Virus record (IMG/VR): IMGVR_UViG_3300025131_006924
Span: 1-41,335 of that record
Origin: a virus
DNA: 41,335 nt
Strand: one strand, 5' to 3'
Shown piece after piece: positions 29,184 to 37,156 of the stretch (position 1 is its first letter; every line of letters begins with the position of its first letter). The notes beneath the pieces were generated by a model, which worked only from the letters and a program-made list of their open reading frames with translations, was not told the origin of the DNA and did no database searches. The position numbers and the translations under genes were made by a program.

Positions 29184-30899
29184 TTATGGAGTAGCAAATC
29201 TTATTATACCTGAATTTTTTACCATATTCATGAGTTTTATTAATACAGGGATAGTTAGTCTAGCCGCAGATACTGTTCCGGCTATTGCTGAACCTGCACT
29301 AGCTACTGTTCCTGCTGGTAATAGAAGAGCTAAAGAGCCTAGCGTAACTCCGGTGCCTACAGCAAGATACTTTGCTACATCTTCACCAGTAAGATGTACA
29401 GCAGAAGATCCTGAACCAAAGTGATACATATCAGGATCTTTTGGATCAACATACTTATCTGTTACCCATTTCATATATGTAGTAACCGCTTGTTGATCTT
29501 TTTTAGATAATAAGTCATAATTACTGTTTATGTCTTTAATTACCGCTCGTTGTTCTTTGGTTGTATGATCACCTCGGGCAATATCTATAAGTTGGTTATG
29601 CATGGCCTGTTTAACAGGTCCACTAAGTTCTGGTTGAACGTAAGGAGTAATATCCGTGCCACCTGCAACTTTGCCTGGTTTTGGTGTTGAAAGTACACCT
29701 GGAGCAAATGTGAGCCTACTTAAATCTTTTGGTAACGTATCTGTTGTTTCGTCGCCTTTTTTTCGTCTTCCAGACCCAGTTACTTCACCACCACGAGTAA
29801 CAATATTTCCTTTTGGACCTATTTTTAATCCTGTGTCAAATGCTTGTTTTGAAATATATGCTTGCTTAGGATATACTACAGGTACTTGTTTTCCTGTTGT
29901 TTTACCTTTTGCATAACCTATTTTTCCTCCGCCTCCATCTTTTTGTGCTTTTTCAAATTGAGCTAAACTAGAGTAACCGAGGCCTTCCCAAAAATCTCTT
30001 GCGTCAACCCCTTTTTCTGGATTTCTAGGTGCTAAATCATCCTTTTTTAAATCTCTACGCCATGTAGGTACTACCCCTGGATTAAAAAATTGTCCTATAG
30101 CCTGTTTATCTAGTTCTGTTTTGGGTTGAATTGGAATTATTTCTTTCCATTCGTTGGGATGAATTTTCAACATTTCTGTTGTAGGATCTTCGACTCCTTT
30201 AAGTACTTTCCAGAATACTTTTTTTGCCTTATCAGATAAATCTGTATAATTTTTAATTTCACGTTTTGGTTCTTTTATTGGCGACGGGTCAAGGTCGGGC
30301 AATTCTAGTTCAAGTTCTGGTTTCGTAAATACTGGATCTTTAGCAAACGGAACAGGGTAAGCATGAGGTTCTCGGTCCTTCCACGGCGGAGGAATAGGAG
30401 GAAAGGCCGGACCAGTACCAATTCCTTGTCCTTTAGCACCCCATTTAGAACCGGCCGGGTCTGGTCTTTCAGGCATTTCAGGTTCAGGCATTTTAGGTTC
30501 AGGTAATTTTATTCCTGATATGTCAGGTTCAGGTAATTTTATTCCTGATATGTCAGGGTTAAACATAGGGATCTTGCCTGGATAAGGAATAGTTACAGGA
30601 ACCGTATCGGGGGCTAAAGCAAATTTCGGGTATTTTAATGGTTTATGTGCAAGCGAAGGAACAATTGCAGGAGCCAGTGGTGGTGGTGGTCCTGTACCTG
30701 GCACAAGTGGTGGTGGTGCAATAGGTACAGGTTTAAAGTCCCAGTTAGTTTCTATATCCGTTATTTTAGGTTTTTGGATACGTGGTTCATCAGGAATTCG
30801 TATTTTTGGTTTAAAGAAGGCTGCCGGACGAGTTGTTCCTCTGACCGTTTCTAATAATTTACTCTTTTTTTTAGAATTATCTAATTCTTCTATTTTCAT
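29184..30899 (-). CDS. Proline-rich rod-like protein with C-terminal membrane segment
   Basis: A 571-residue protein that starts MKIEELDNSKKKSKLLE then T, a long variant of the leader. Residues 20-200 are extremely rich in Pro, Lys and Glu, with PDISGIKLPE repeats; the encoding DNA has a 30-base tandem repeat. A helical middle part follows. The C-terminus has one or two hydrophobic stretches (YLAVGTGVTLGSLALLLPAG, and VSAARLTIPVLIKLMNMV). The combination suggests an extended shaft with a membrane-insertion end, for example a packaged protein that meets the host membrane during DNA entry. No family is recognised. Confidence 0.75.
   Translation of the reverse strand: MKIEELDNSKKKSKLLETVRGTTRPAAFFKPKIRIPDEPRIQKPKITDIETNWDFKPVPIAPPPLVPGTGPPPPLAPAIVPSLAHKPLKYPKFALAPDTVPVTIPYPGKIPMFNPDISGIKLPEPDISGIKLPEPKMPEPEMPERPDPAGSKWGAKGQGIGTGPAFPPIPPPWKDREPHAYPVPFAKDPVFTKPELELELPDLDPSPIKEPKREIKNYTDLSDKAKKVFWKVLKGVEDPTTEMLKIHPNEWKEIIPIQPKTELDKQAIGQFFNPGVVPTWRRDLKKDDLAPRNPEKGVDARDFWEGLGYSSLAQFEKAQKDGGGGKIGYAKGKTTGKQVPVVYPKQAYISKQAFDTGLKIGPKGNIVTRGGEVTGSGRRKKGDETTDTLPKDLSRLTFAPGVLSTPKPGKVAGGTDITPYVQPELSGPVKQAMHNQLIDIARGDHTTKEQRAVIKDINSNYDLLSKKDQQAVTTYMKWVTDKYVDPKDPDMYHFGSGSSAVHLTGEDVAKYLAVGTGVTLGSLALLLPAGTVASAGSAIAGTVSAARLTIPVLIKLMNMVKNSGIIRFATP
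30495..30554 (-). repeat. Two tandem copies of a 30-base repeat
   Basis: Two identical 30-base units (30495-30524 and 30525-30554) encode two copies of PDISGIKLPE in the proline-rich protein. Identical DNA indicates recent duplication. Confidence 0.9.
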
Positions 30900-31822
30900 T
30901 ATGCAGACTCAAGTTCTTTTGTTGCGTTAACAACAATTTTATCCCAACGTTTTGCAATAGAAGGATCAATGCTTTCCATTTCAACCGGAGGTAATTCGTC
31001 AACAACATCAACGGCCTCAGGCTCAGGAGCAGGCTCTTCAAGAGTCTGTGATTCGTAATCCATATATTGATATACAGAATTAACATTATCATTTGCTATT
31101 GCAATATGTGATTGCACCCAGCCTTCTATTTCTTCTGTATCGGCTATCATTTGGTGTAATTCAATAGCCCGTTTTGCTAACGAATATAATTGTGCCTTAA
31201 CTAAAACACCTTCATCGTCAACTGAATCTAATACACCTTCATTTATATTTTGTTCTTTTTGCATGACCATATAGTCCTCGCCTTTATCATATCCTTTAAT
31301 ATGTAAAAATTTTTCAATTTTATCGGCCCTGTCTTGATCAACAACTATTATATTATTTTCATGTCGTTGTATCTTGTCACCGACTTTTTGTAAAATAAGA
31401 TTTAATGCATCTTCATTATTAATTACCATAAATACTTCGCCACTATATACTGGCATTTCACTTGCTTCTGTTTGTTCGCCACCAATTAGATCACCAAGAC
31501 CGGCTTGTTTAAGTACACCTCTAGATATATTACCTAAATTTCGTAATCGCATTAACCTTGCAATGGCAGCCCTATCAACAGGTATTCCTTTTTTTCTCAT
31601 AGCCGCAATAATTTCGCCTATTGAGAATTCGTTAAGTATTTGTGATTCTGATACATTTTTTTTAATTTTTTTCTTAGGATTTCTGCGTACAATAGGAAAC
31701 ATGCCAACATCATTAGCATCAGCACTAACTACTTTTTCATTCGGTACTGCTGTAGATGTAGCAATATTGCCAGCACCTGTTGCTCCTGCTGAAGCGGTTT
31801 CTTGTAAATCTTTAAGTTTCAT
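30899..31822 (-). CDS. Leader-tagged protein
   Basis: A 307-residue protein beginning MKLKDLQETASAGATGAGNI, where DLQE then T fits the leader cleavage pattern. The Ala/Gly/Thr-rich follow-on, then a Lys/Arg-rich stretch (RNPKKKIKKNVSESQ), is reminiscent of scaffold-like or head proteins. The middle (IGEIIAAMRKKGIPVDRAAI, residues 70-90) is helical, possibly helix-turn-helix. A late AATAAATA box lies 19 bases upstream. The next gene begins at its stop (TAATG). Function unknown; packaging is inferred. Confidence 0.75.
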   Translation of the reverse strand: MKLKDLQETASAGATGAGNIATSTAVPNEKVVSADANDVGMFPIVRRNPKKKIKKNVSESQILNEFSIGEIIAAMRKKGIPVDRAAIARLMRLRNLGNISRGVLKQAGLGDLIGGEQTEASEMPVYSGEVFMVINNEDALNLILQKVGDKIQRHENNIIVVDQDRADKIEKFLHIKGYDKGEDYMVMQKEQNINEGVLDSVDDEGVLVKAQLYSLAKRAIELHQMIADTEEIEGWVQSHIAIANDNVNSVYQYMDYESQTLEEPAPEPEAVDVVDELPPVEMESIDPSIAKRWDKIVVNATKELESA

Positions 31823-31840
31823 TTGAAATCCCTATTACTA

Positions 31841-31848
31841 TATTTATT
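31841..31848 (-). promoter_or_regulatory. Putative late promoter box (AATAAATA)
   Basis: The minus strand reads AATAAATATAG, 19 bases before the 307-codon gene, in the short spacer after the nuclease-like gene. Confidence 0.55.
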
Positions 31849-32917
31849 ACCGTAACGACAATTGAGCAAACACTTCGTTAGGTTGGGTAGGTACAATGCT
31901 AGGCGGTAAAACTTTAATATGTTCGAACGCAGATCTAAATTCGTTTTCATTACTCACGCTTATTGCTATATCTGCGGTTAAATCAAAGAATAACATTCTA
32001 TCCCAATTACTTCCTGCTTTATATTGTTTAAATTGGGTAACGTAATATTCGTTAAGGGTTGTTTCTCTGTCATTAGATTTGCTAATCATAGTTGCTATGC
32101 GTTTACCATCAGATGATCCAATTATATTGCTTATTAATGGTAAACTAAGTTCATATCTTAACGAATTATTATTATATTCTTTATTACCTATAGTAGTTTT
32201 TTGTCCTACAGGTAATCGACTATTTAATAAATCTATATACTTGCCTGCAGATATACTTTTTGTAGAAATTTCCATTATATTATTATATTTTTGATTGAAC
32301 GCATCAAACACTTGTCGTTGTGCTTCAACAGTTACTGGTGGCTGGTGTCCTAGTCGTCCGCCCCCACGTCCTGCATCAGCACTCAATGCTGATTTTATCT
32401 CAACCAATGATCCGTCGATAATTAAATCGCCGCCGCCTGATTTAGGAAAAGCAATTCTGTTACTAAGTGTTGCAAGACCAAATTCTCCAGGCCCTTTACG
32501 GTTAATGTCTATACCAAATTTTATCAGTGCTTTAAATACTTTATAACCTGCGGCGCTACTAAAAACAGAACTGAGTTGTACTTGAGGCGATAACAATGCT
32601 TTTGTGTTTATTACTTTATCATCTTCTAAATCATTTAAGAAATTATTTATATTTTCTTCGTTAAATCCTGCAAGTCCATTAAAAATTATTTGTGATATTT
32701 CTCCGATAAACTTCTCAGACATTCCTCCGCCCAAGTTTGCTTGAATATCTTGAATGATTGAACTATGGCGTAAAGTATTATGTACTCTTGCTAATATACT
32801 AGCACTTTGCTTTGAATTATCAAGACTTTGGACAGTGGATATTATCTTACCTTTAATAGTAGATAAATCCATTTCATTTGCATTGTCTAATTCTTCAAAT
32901 AATTCGCCTAGTCTCAT
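31847..32917 (-). CDS. Leader-tagged PD-(D/E)xK nuclease-like protein
   Basis: A 356-residue protein with the leader MRLGELFEELDN. The central region holds GPGEFGLATLSNRI (Glu145), then GGGDLIIDGSLVEIKSA with Asp164, Glu173 and Lys175. A metal-binding Asp, then Glu-x-Lys on the next strand, with a helix carrying an acidic residue before, is the PD-(D/E)xK nuclease pattern. The rest has no recognised domain. A packaged nuclease could act on host DNA or rival phages after injection; this is inference from leader plus motif. ATGA coupling joins it to the 84-codon gene upstream. Confidence 0.75.
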   Translation of the reverse strand: MRLGELFEELDNANEMDLSTIKGKIISTVQSLDNSKQSASILARVHNTLRHSSIIQDIQANLGGGMSEKFIGEISQIIFNGLAGFNEENINNFLNDLEDDKVINTKALLSPQVQLSSVFSSAAGYKVFKALIKFGIDINRKGPGEFGLATLSNRIAFPKSGGGDLIIDGSLVEIKSALSADAGRGGGRLGHQPPVTVEAQRQVFDAFNQKYNNIMEISTKSISAGKYIDLLNSRLPVGQKTTIGNKEYNNNSLRYELSLPLISNIIGSSDGKRIATMISKSNDRETTLNEYYVTQFKQYKAGSNWDRMLFFDLTADIAISVSNENEFRSAFEHIKVLPPSIVPTQPNEVFAQLSLR

Positions 32918-33168
32918 TGTTTAACTCGTGTCTTCTTCTTATTATATTTACTCGTTTTTGTGGCATTATCTGATTTTTTATCTTTGTTCCATTTCCAAAG
33001 ATTACCCAGACCTACACTTACTGGTCCTTTACCAATTGATAATCCACCACCCTTTTTATTAAGGTTTACACCAACATTGGCTCCGCCTATGTTTTTTGCT
33101 AAATTAAGAAACCAACCCAAATCTTGTTCATAAATATTGTTGTTTTCATATAAATCTTGTATTTTCAT
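32914..33168 (-). CDS. Leader-tagged Gly/Lys-rich small protein
   Basis: An 84-residue protein with the leader MKIQDLYENNNIYEQ (DLYE then N), then a Gly/Asn/Lys-rich part (NIGGANVGVNLNKKGGGLSIG) and a strongly basic tail (TKTSKYNKKKTRVKQ). It has a GGAGGAG ribosome site. Positive charge would suit binding packaged DNA. It is ATGA-coupled to the nuclease-like gene. No family is recognised. Confidence 0.75.
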   Translation of the reverse strand: MKIQDLYENNNIYEQDLGWFLNLAKNIGGANVGVNLNKKGGGLSIGKGPVSVGLGNLWKWNKDKKSDNATKTSKYNKKKTRVKQ

Positions 33169-33169
33169 G

Positions 33170-33679
33170 TTACTCCTCCATTGGTAATAAATCTTGCTTG
33201 TTGTGTTCTGCTAAATATTGTCTGTTTTTCCAGTGTTCTTCTGTAAGTTCGTTTTTACTTCCGCCGGTGTATCCGACTGCAAAACCATTTTCACATAGCC
33301 ATCGGTTTACATTGGTCCAACCTCCGTACTCACCTTCTGAGTTGCAGTTTACCCAAACTTCGCCTAATATTCTTCCAAACTTGCCTCGGCTGTCTGCTTC
33401 AGGGCATCTAATTTGAATATCAATATCATCTCTATCAGACATAATTGCCCAATGTACCCATGACTTAAGATGTTTCTTACTAAGCAGACCGTATACTTTT
33501 TCATTTAAATTTCTTGTTCTAGATTCTGGTGTGTCTATGCCTAACATTCTTACACGATGTTTAACCATAACATCAAATCCTAAATCAAATACACAATCTA
33601 ATGTGTCTCCATCTATTACTTTTGTCACTGCTTCTACTCTGTAAATAAATGAACATTCGGTTTCCTTATAGGTTCCCAT
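33170..33679 (-). CDS. Staphylococcal nuclease-like endonuclease
   Basis: A 169-residue SNase-fold protein: VTKVIDGDTLDCVFDLGF, then HRVRMLGIDTPESRTRN with the active-site Arg and Glu, and SRGKFGRILGEVWV for the later active-site Arg. These match the three catalytic positions of micrococcal nuclease. No signal peptide or leader is present, so it likely acts in the cell. Substrate could be host DNA or RNA. An AAAGGAAA ribosome site precedes the ATG. Confidence 0.88.
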   Translation of the reverse strand: MGTYKETECSFIYRVEAVTKVIDGDTLDCVFDLGFDVMVKHRVRMLGIDTPESRTRNLNEKVYGLLSKKHLKSWVHWAIMSDRDDIDIQIRCPEADSRGKFGRILGEVWVNCNSEGEYGGWTNVNRWLCENGFAVGYTGGSKNELTEEHWKNRQYLAEHNKQDLLPMEE

Positions 33680-33706
33680 TTCGTAATTTCCTTTCTAATG
33701 GCCAGC

Positions 33707-34015
33707 TTATTTTGACCTGTTATTGTTATACGGATCTACCCTGTTATACGGATGACCAGGAGATAACAGTTCGGCAAATCTAATTCTCATATCTGTTATT
33801 TGTTTTTCTAATTCATCTAATTTGTTATATCCATCTGCAATATCTTTATTGATTTGTGGTATTTCTGAATCTTCTATTCTATGTTGTACTTTGTCTAACT
33901 CCATGACAGTTACGAATATCCATGATATACTTCCCACTAATGCTACCGTAACAAGTGGTAAAGCCGCCTTGAATAAAGAATGTTCTGCAATTGCTTGCAT
34001 TTTTTGTACTGGCAT
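33707..34015 (-). CDS. Single-span membrane protein with coiled coil
   Basis: A 102-residue protein: one transmembrane helix at residues 15-37 (FKAALPLVTVALVGSISWIFV), then a charged coiled-coil helix (DKVQHRIEDSEIPQ to LEKQITDMRIRFAEL) and a short Asn/Arg-rich tail. The topology is like i-spanins or antiholin-like proteins, but no spanin lipoprotein partner sits beside it. An AAAGGAAA site precedes the ATG. Function unresolved. Confidence 0.75.
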   Translation of the reverse strand: MPVQKMQAIAEHSLFKAALPLVTVALVGSISWIFVTVMELDKVQHRIEDSEIPQINKDIADGYNKLDELEKQITDMRIRFAELLSPGHPYNRVDPYNNNRSK

Positions 34016-34027
34016 TTTTATTTCCTT

Positions 34028-35545
34028 TTATTTTTGTAATATCATAGGGTAAATTTCATTTTCGTTACTTAACCAGCCACTCCCGCTCAGTTTGGAATGT
34101 GCTGGAGGAACGCTCCATATTGTTGTAGCAGTATCTGCTTCGTCTTGTGTTTTAAATACTGCTACACACCTTGTATATATACAATCAACAAACAACTCTT
34201 CTGGATGAAATTTGTATTGACTGGGTGTTTTAAAAATAAATTGACATTCTTCAAATGTACAATTTATAAATCCTGAATTATGTACTTTAACTAATTGATT
34301 CCATAATCTAGGTTCTAAAGCAAATGCTTCTCCATCAAATCCTAAGTTATAAGCATCAACCGAAAAAATAGGTTGTTGATGTAATATTCTTGGTTCTATT
34401 TTAGATTCGGGAGTATTCCATACTCGTGGATTAGATATAAATGGTGCAAATCCAGTTGCTATCGATTTCATACTGTCATCCACTTGTTTTAAAAATGTAT
34501 TATCACTAAATCGTTTTGTATCTAACCCAGTATCTCTGTATTGCATATGTTGATGAAAAAATGTTCGTGCTTGTTGTAGTTTTTCTTTAGGAATAACAGT
34601 TTTAAAATTACTATTAAATATTTTAACTACATTACTTGCTTCGCCTGAATCACTTTGTTTACGTTCAAAATAAAATCGTTTTAATTCTCGTAATGTTATT
34701 CCGCCAATTTCATAATCTAATAACATATTTTGTGATCTACCAACTTCTCTAGCAAATTTATAAACAAATTTTAAATAGTCTACTATTTCGTTATAATTGT
34801 TTGCTTGTCCGGACATGTTATCAAATACACCACGTAATCCTCGCCACTCTAATGTTCCTTGATGGTGCGGATTAAGTACATTATATTTGTCAAATATTCC
34901 CATGTGTAATTTATCAACTGTCTGTTGATGAGCAAATGCTAACTTGTTTTCTTTCGCTGTAAGATTATCTAGGCTTGCACGAAATCCGTCAACAGACCCT
35001 TCTAATTCATTTATACTAGCATATTCGCCTTCTTCGTATTGTGGAATACCTTTATATGTTTGGTAATTTTTGAATAACCCACTTTCTATAAAATATGCTG
35101 TAAACCAAGTTGTATCCATGCCACTAGTTTTTTCTAATTTCCCTAATCCAAAATGTGCATGAAATCCACATGTTTCATTTGTATATGCACCGTTATCTAA
35201 AAATTCTTTTACTATTCTTGCTACCTTTGTAAAGTTCGGAGGTGTTGCTGTTAATCGTGTTTGAGTATGTCCGTCTTCGTTTTTTATTAAACCTATATCA
35301 AATTCAGCTCCAAAATGTGTATCTAAATCATCATCATTTGGTGTAACACTTTGCTCGTCCATTCGTCCTAATCCATATTTGGCAACAATGCGTTCAATTT
35401 GAGGAGCAAGTTGTTCTAGGGTACCTGGTTCTAAATCATCAATTTGTGAACTAAATGTTCTTGCTCCTGGCACTACAATCTCCAATTCGAAACCAACAGT
35501 AATCTCACTGGCTATTGCTTCGGTAATTATTTCTCTTTCTCTCAT
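34028..35545 (-). CDS. Leader-tagged amidoligase-like protein
   Basis: A 505-residue protein starting MREREIITEA (ITE then A). Residues 17-23 are VGFELEI, followed by a long insert, EQSVTP and, at 124-134, ETCGFHAHFGL. Then NPHHQGTLEWRGLRG occurs around residue 225. This succession (G-x-E-x-E, SxTP, tGxHxH, then TxExR) is that of the amidoligase (COOH-NH2 ligase) family, which joins amines to carboxyls with ATP. The C-terminal 200 residues are unassigned. It may modify a peptide or cell-wall component after injection. Activity is inferred from pattern, not checked. Confidence 0.75.
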   Translation of the reverse strand: MREREIITEAIASEITVGFELEIVVPGARTFSSQIDDLEPGTLEQLAPQIERIVAKYGLGRMDEQSVTPNDDDLDTHFGAEFDIGLIKNEDGHTQTRLTATPPNFTKVARIVKEFLDNGAYTNETCGFHAHFGLGKLEKTSGMDTTWFTAYFIESGLFKNYQTYKGIPQYEEGEYASINELEGSVDGFRASLDNLTAKENKLAFAHQQTVDKLHMGIFDKYNVLNPHHQGTLEWRGLRGVFDNMSGQANNYNEIVDYLKFVYKFAREVGRSQNMLLDYEIGGITLRELKRFYFERKQSDSGEASNVVKIFNSNFKTVIPKEKLQQARTFFHQHMQYRDTGLDTKRFSDNTFLKQVDDSMKSIATGFAPFISNPRVWNTPESKIEPRILHQQPIFSVDAYNLGFDGEAFALEPRLWNQLVKVHNSGFINCTFEECQFIFKTPSQYKFHPEELFVDCIYTRCVAVFKTQDEADTATTIWSVPPAHSKLSGSGWLSNENEIYPMILQK

Positions 35546-36321
35546 TTTAAAAATTGCCCATCCATGAATTCCCCTTCATACTTGTGTCCGTCTGGTGAAG
35601 TGAGTGTTCCTTGACCATTCCTTTTCCCATTTACCCATTCTCCTTCATACTTAATTCCATCAGGTGAAGTTTCCGTTCCTTGACCATATATCTTCCCATC
35701 CTTCCATTCCCCAGAATACTTAACTCCTTCATTTGAAGACCATGTTCCTTGACCATTCTTTTTCCCATCCTTGAATTCCCCTTCATACTTGTCACCATTG
35801 GACCAGGTAAAAGTTCCTTGACCATTTGGTTTATCATCTTTGAATATCCCTACATACTTGTCTCCTTCAAAAGAAGTTAATGTTCCTTGACCATTTTGTT
35901 TCCCATCCTTCCATTCTCCAACATACTTATTTCCATCAGTGTAAGTGGATGTTCCTTGACCACTCATTATTCCATCCTTGAACTCCCCTACATACTTCTC
36001 TCCATTAGGGAAAGTCATTGTTCCTTGACCATTCTTTTCTCCATCCTTGAACTCCCCTACATACTTCTCTCCATCATGATAAGTTATTATACTATGCCCA
36101 TGTCTTAATCCATTTTTCCAGAGTCCTTCTTCTCGCCTTCCTACCCCTACTTTATCGGTATATATACCATATCCATGCCATTGTCCTTTTTCATTTACTT
36201 CACCTTCATATTTTCCGCCTGATATGTCATCAAACTTTAAAATAACTTTCCTTAATGATTTTTGTGGTTCTTTTTGACTTATACTACTAAGTTTTTTTAG
36301 TAGCTCATCATTTATTTCCAT
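35542..36321 (-). CDS. MORN-repeat protein (about nine repeats)
   Basis: A 259-residue protein. About 38 residues (MEINDELLKKLSSIS, basic) precede MORN units of 23 residues such as YVGEFKDGEKNGQGTMTFPNG and YEGEWVNGKRNGQGTLTSPDG. These are close in sequence to the repeats of the 336-residue protein 31 kb away, so the two genes are paralogues. It lacks the leader but lies between leader-tagged genes and is ATGA-coupled to the amidoligase-like gene. A solenoid scaffold or lipid-binding role is likely. Confidence 0.88.
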   Translation of the reverse strand: MEINDELLKKLSSISQKEPQKSLRKVILKFDDISGGKYEGEVNEKGQWHGYGIYTDKVGVGRREEGLWKNGLRHGHSIITYHDGEKYVGEFKDGEKNGQGTMTFPNGEKYVGEFKDGIMSGQGTSTYTDGNKYVGEWKDGKQNGQGTLTSFEGDKYVGIFKDDKPNGQGTFTWSNGDKYEGEFKDGKKNGQGTWSSNEGVKYSGEWKDGKIYGQGTETSPDGIKYEGEWVNGKRNGQGTLTSPDGHKYEGEFMDGQFLK

Positions 36322-36332
36322 TATATTATTGC

Positions 36333-36695
36333 CTAGTGATATAAAGTGTAAGGTTTACCAATTTCTTTATTTGGCCAATAGAAAATTTTAACATTCATGT
36401 TAGGTTTAGCATGAAACGTTTCTACTGGATATTCGCCTTTTCGGGCTAATTTTTTTGCTTCTTTTTTTGTATGTGTTGCAATACCTGCTTTTATTAATGC
36501 TTCTTCTTCTTCGGGCGTATACTTATGATACCGGATATCTTTTGCTTTTTTAATGGCAATTTGCAATGGAGTAGATGGTTCTTCATCATAATCTACTATT
36601 TCCTGTGAAGGTCTATGATACTTTGTTTTAACTCGATGTGGTTGTGTTCCTCTATTAAGGATACCTTTACCTTCAGATAACTCATATAGTTTCAT
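36333..36695 (-). CDS. Leader-tagged basic protein
   Basis: A 120-residue protein with the leader MKLYELSEGKG (ELSE then G, close to the T4 cleavage rule). It is very basic (RVKTKYHRPS, KKAKDIRYHKY) and includes a TPEEEEALIKAGIAT turn. This composition resembles small internal head proteins that bind DNA. Its ATG is fused to the stop of the upstream gene (TAATG). No family is recognised. Confidence 0.75.
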   Translation of the reverse strand: MKLYELSEGKGILNRGTQPHRVKTKYHRPSQEIVDYDEEPSTPLQIAIKKAKDIRYHKYTPEEEEALIKAGIATHTKKEAKKLARKGEYPVETFHAKPNMNVKIFYWPNKEIGKPYTLYH

Positions 36696-37126
36696 TACGG
36701 TCTTTGCCTCTTCTTCTGTAAACGTGCTTGTTGTACTTGTGCTATTGCGGCGTTAGCCTCTGGACTCATCTTACCTTGTGGTGCCGGTCTTGGTGATGCT
36801 ACTGGTAGTTTTGGTGATGCTATTGGATGTCTCTTTTTAGCGGCACTAGCAAGAGCCGGATCAACTTGACCTGTTCCATAACCAACAGGTGCCTTTGCTA
36901 ATTCAGATCCGTCGCCTGAGGTAGGTGGAGATTTTTTAACTATTTTTTTTCCAATTTCGCCTGCCATATGTGCTTTAGTTCCTATGCCTTTTACTTTTTT
37001 CAAATAAGGTAATACATGCTTTATCCCCTTCCACACATATGGCGCCATTCTAACTGCTCCGCCGATAACTGCTGGAAGTACTTCATCTACACGTTCTTTT
37101 TCTGTTATTACTTCATTTATTTTCAT
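36695..37126 (-). CDS. Leader-tagged basic, low-complexity protein
   Basis: A 143-residue protein starting MKINEVITEKERVDEVLP (ITE then K), then a hydrophobic AVIGGAVRMAPYVW segment and a Lys/Pro/Ala-rich disordered C-terminus (HPIASPKLPVASPRPAPQGK). A GGAAAG ribosome site precedes the ATG. Probably a DNA-associated or structural internal protein; no family recognised. Confidence 0.7.
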   Translation of the reverse strand: MKINEVITEKERVDEVLPAVIGGAVRMAPYVWKGIKHVLPYLKKVKGIGTKAHMAGEIGKKIVKKSPPTSGDGSELAKAPVGYGTGQVDPALASAAKKRHPIASPKLPVASPRPAPQGKMSPEANAAIAQVQQARLQKKRQRP

Positions 37127-37156
37127 TTAATCTTTCCAAGACTAATGACTGTTAGG

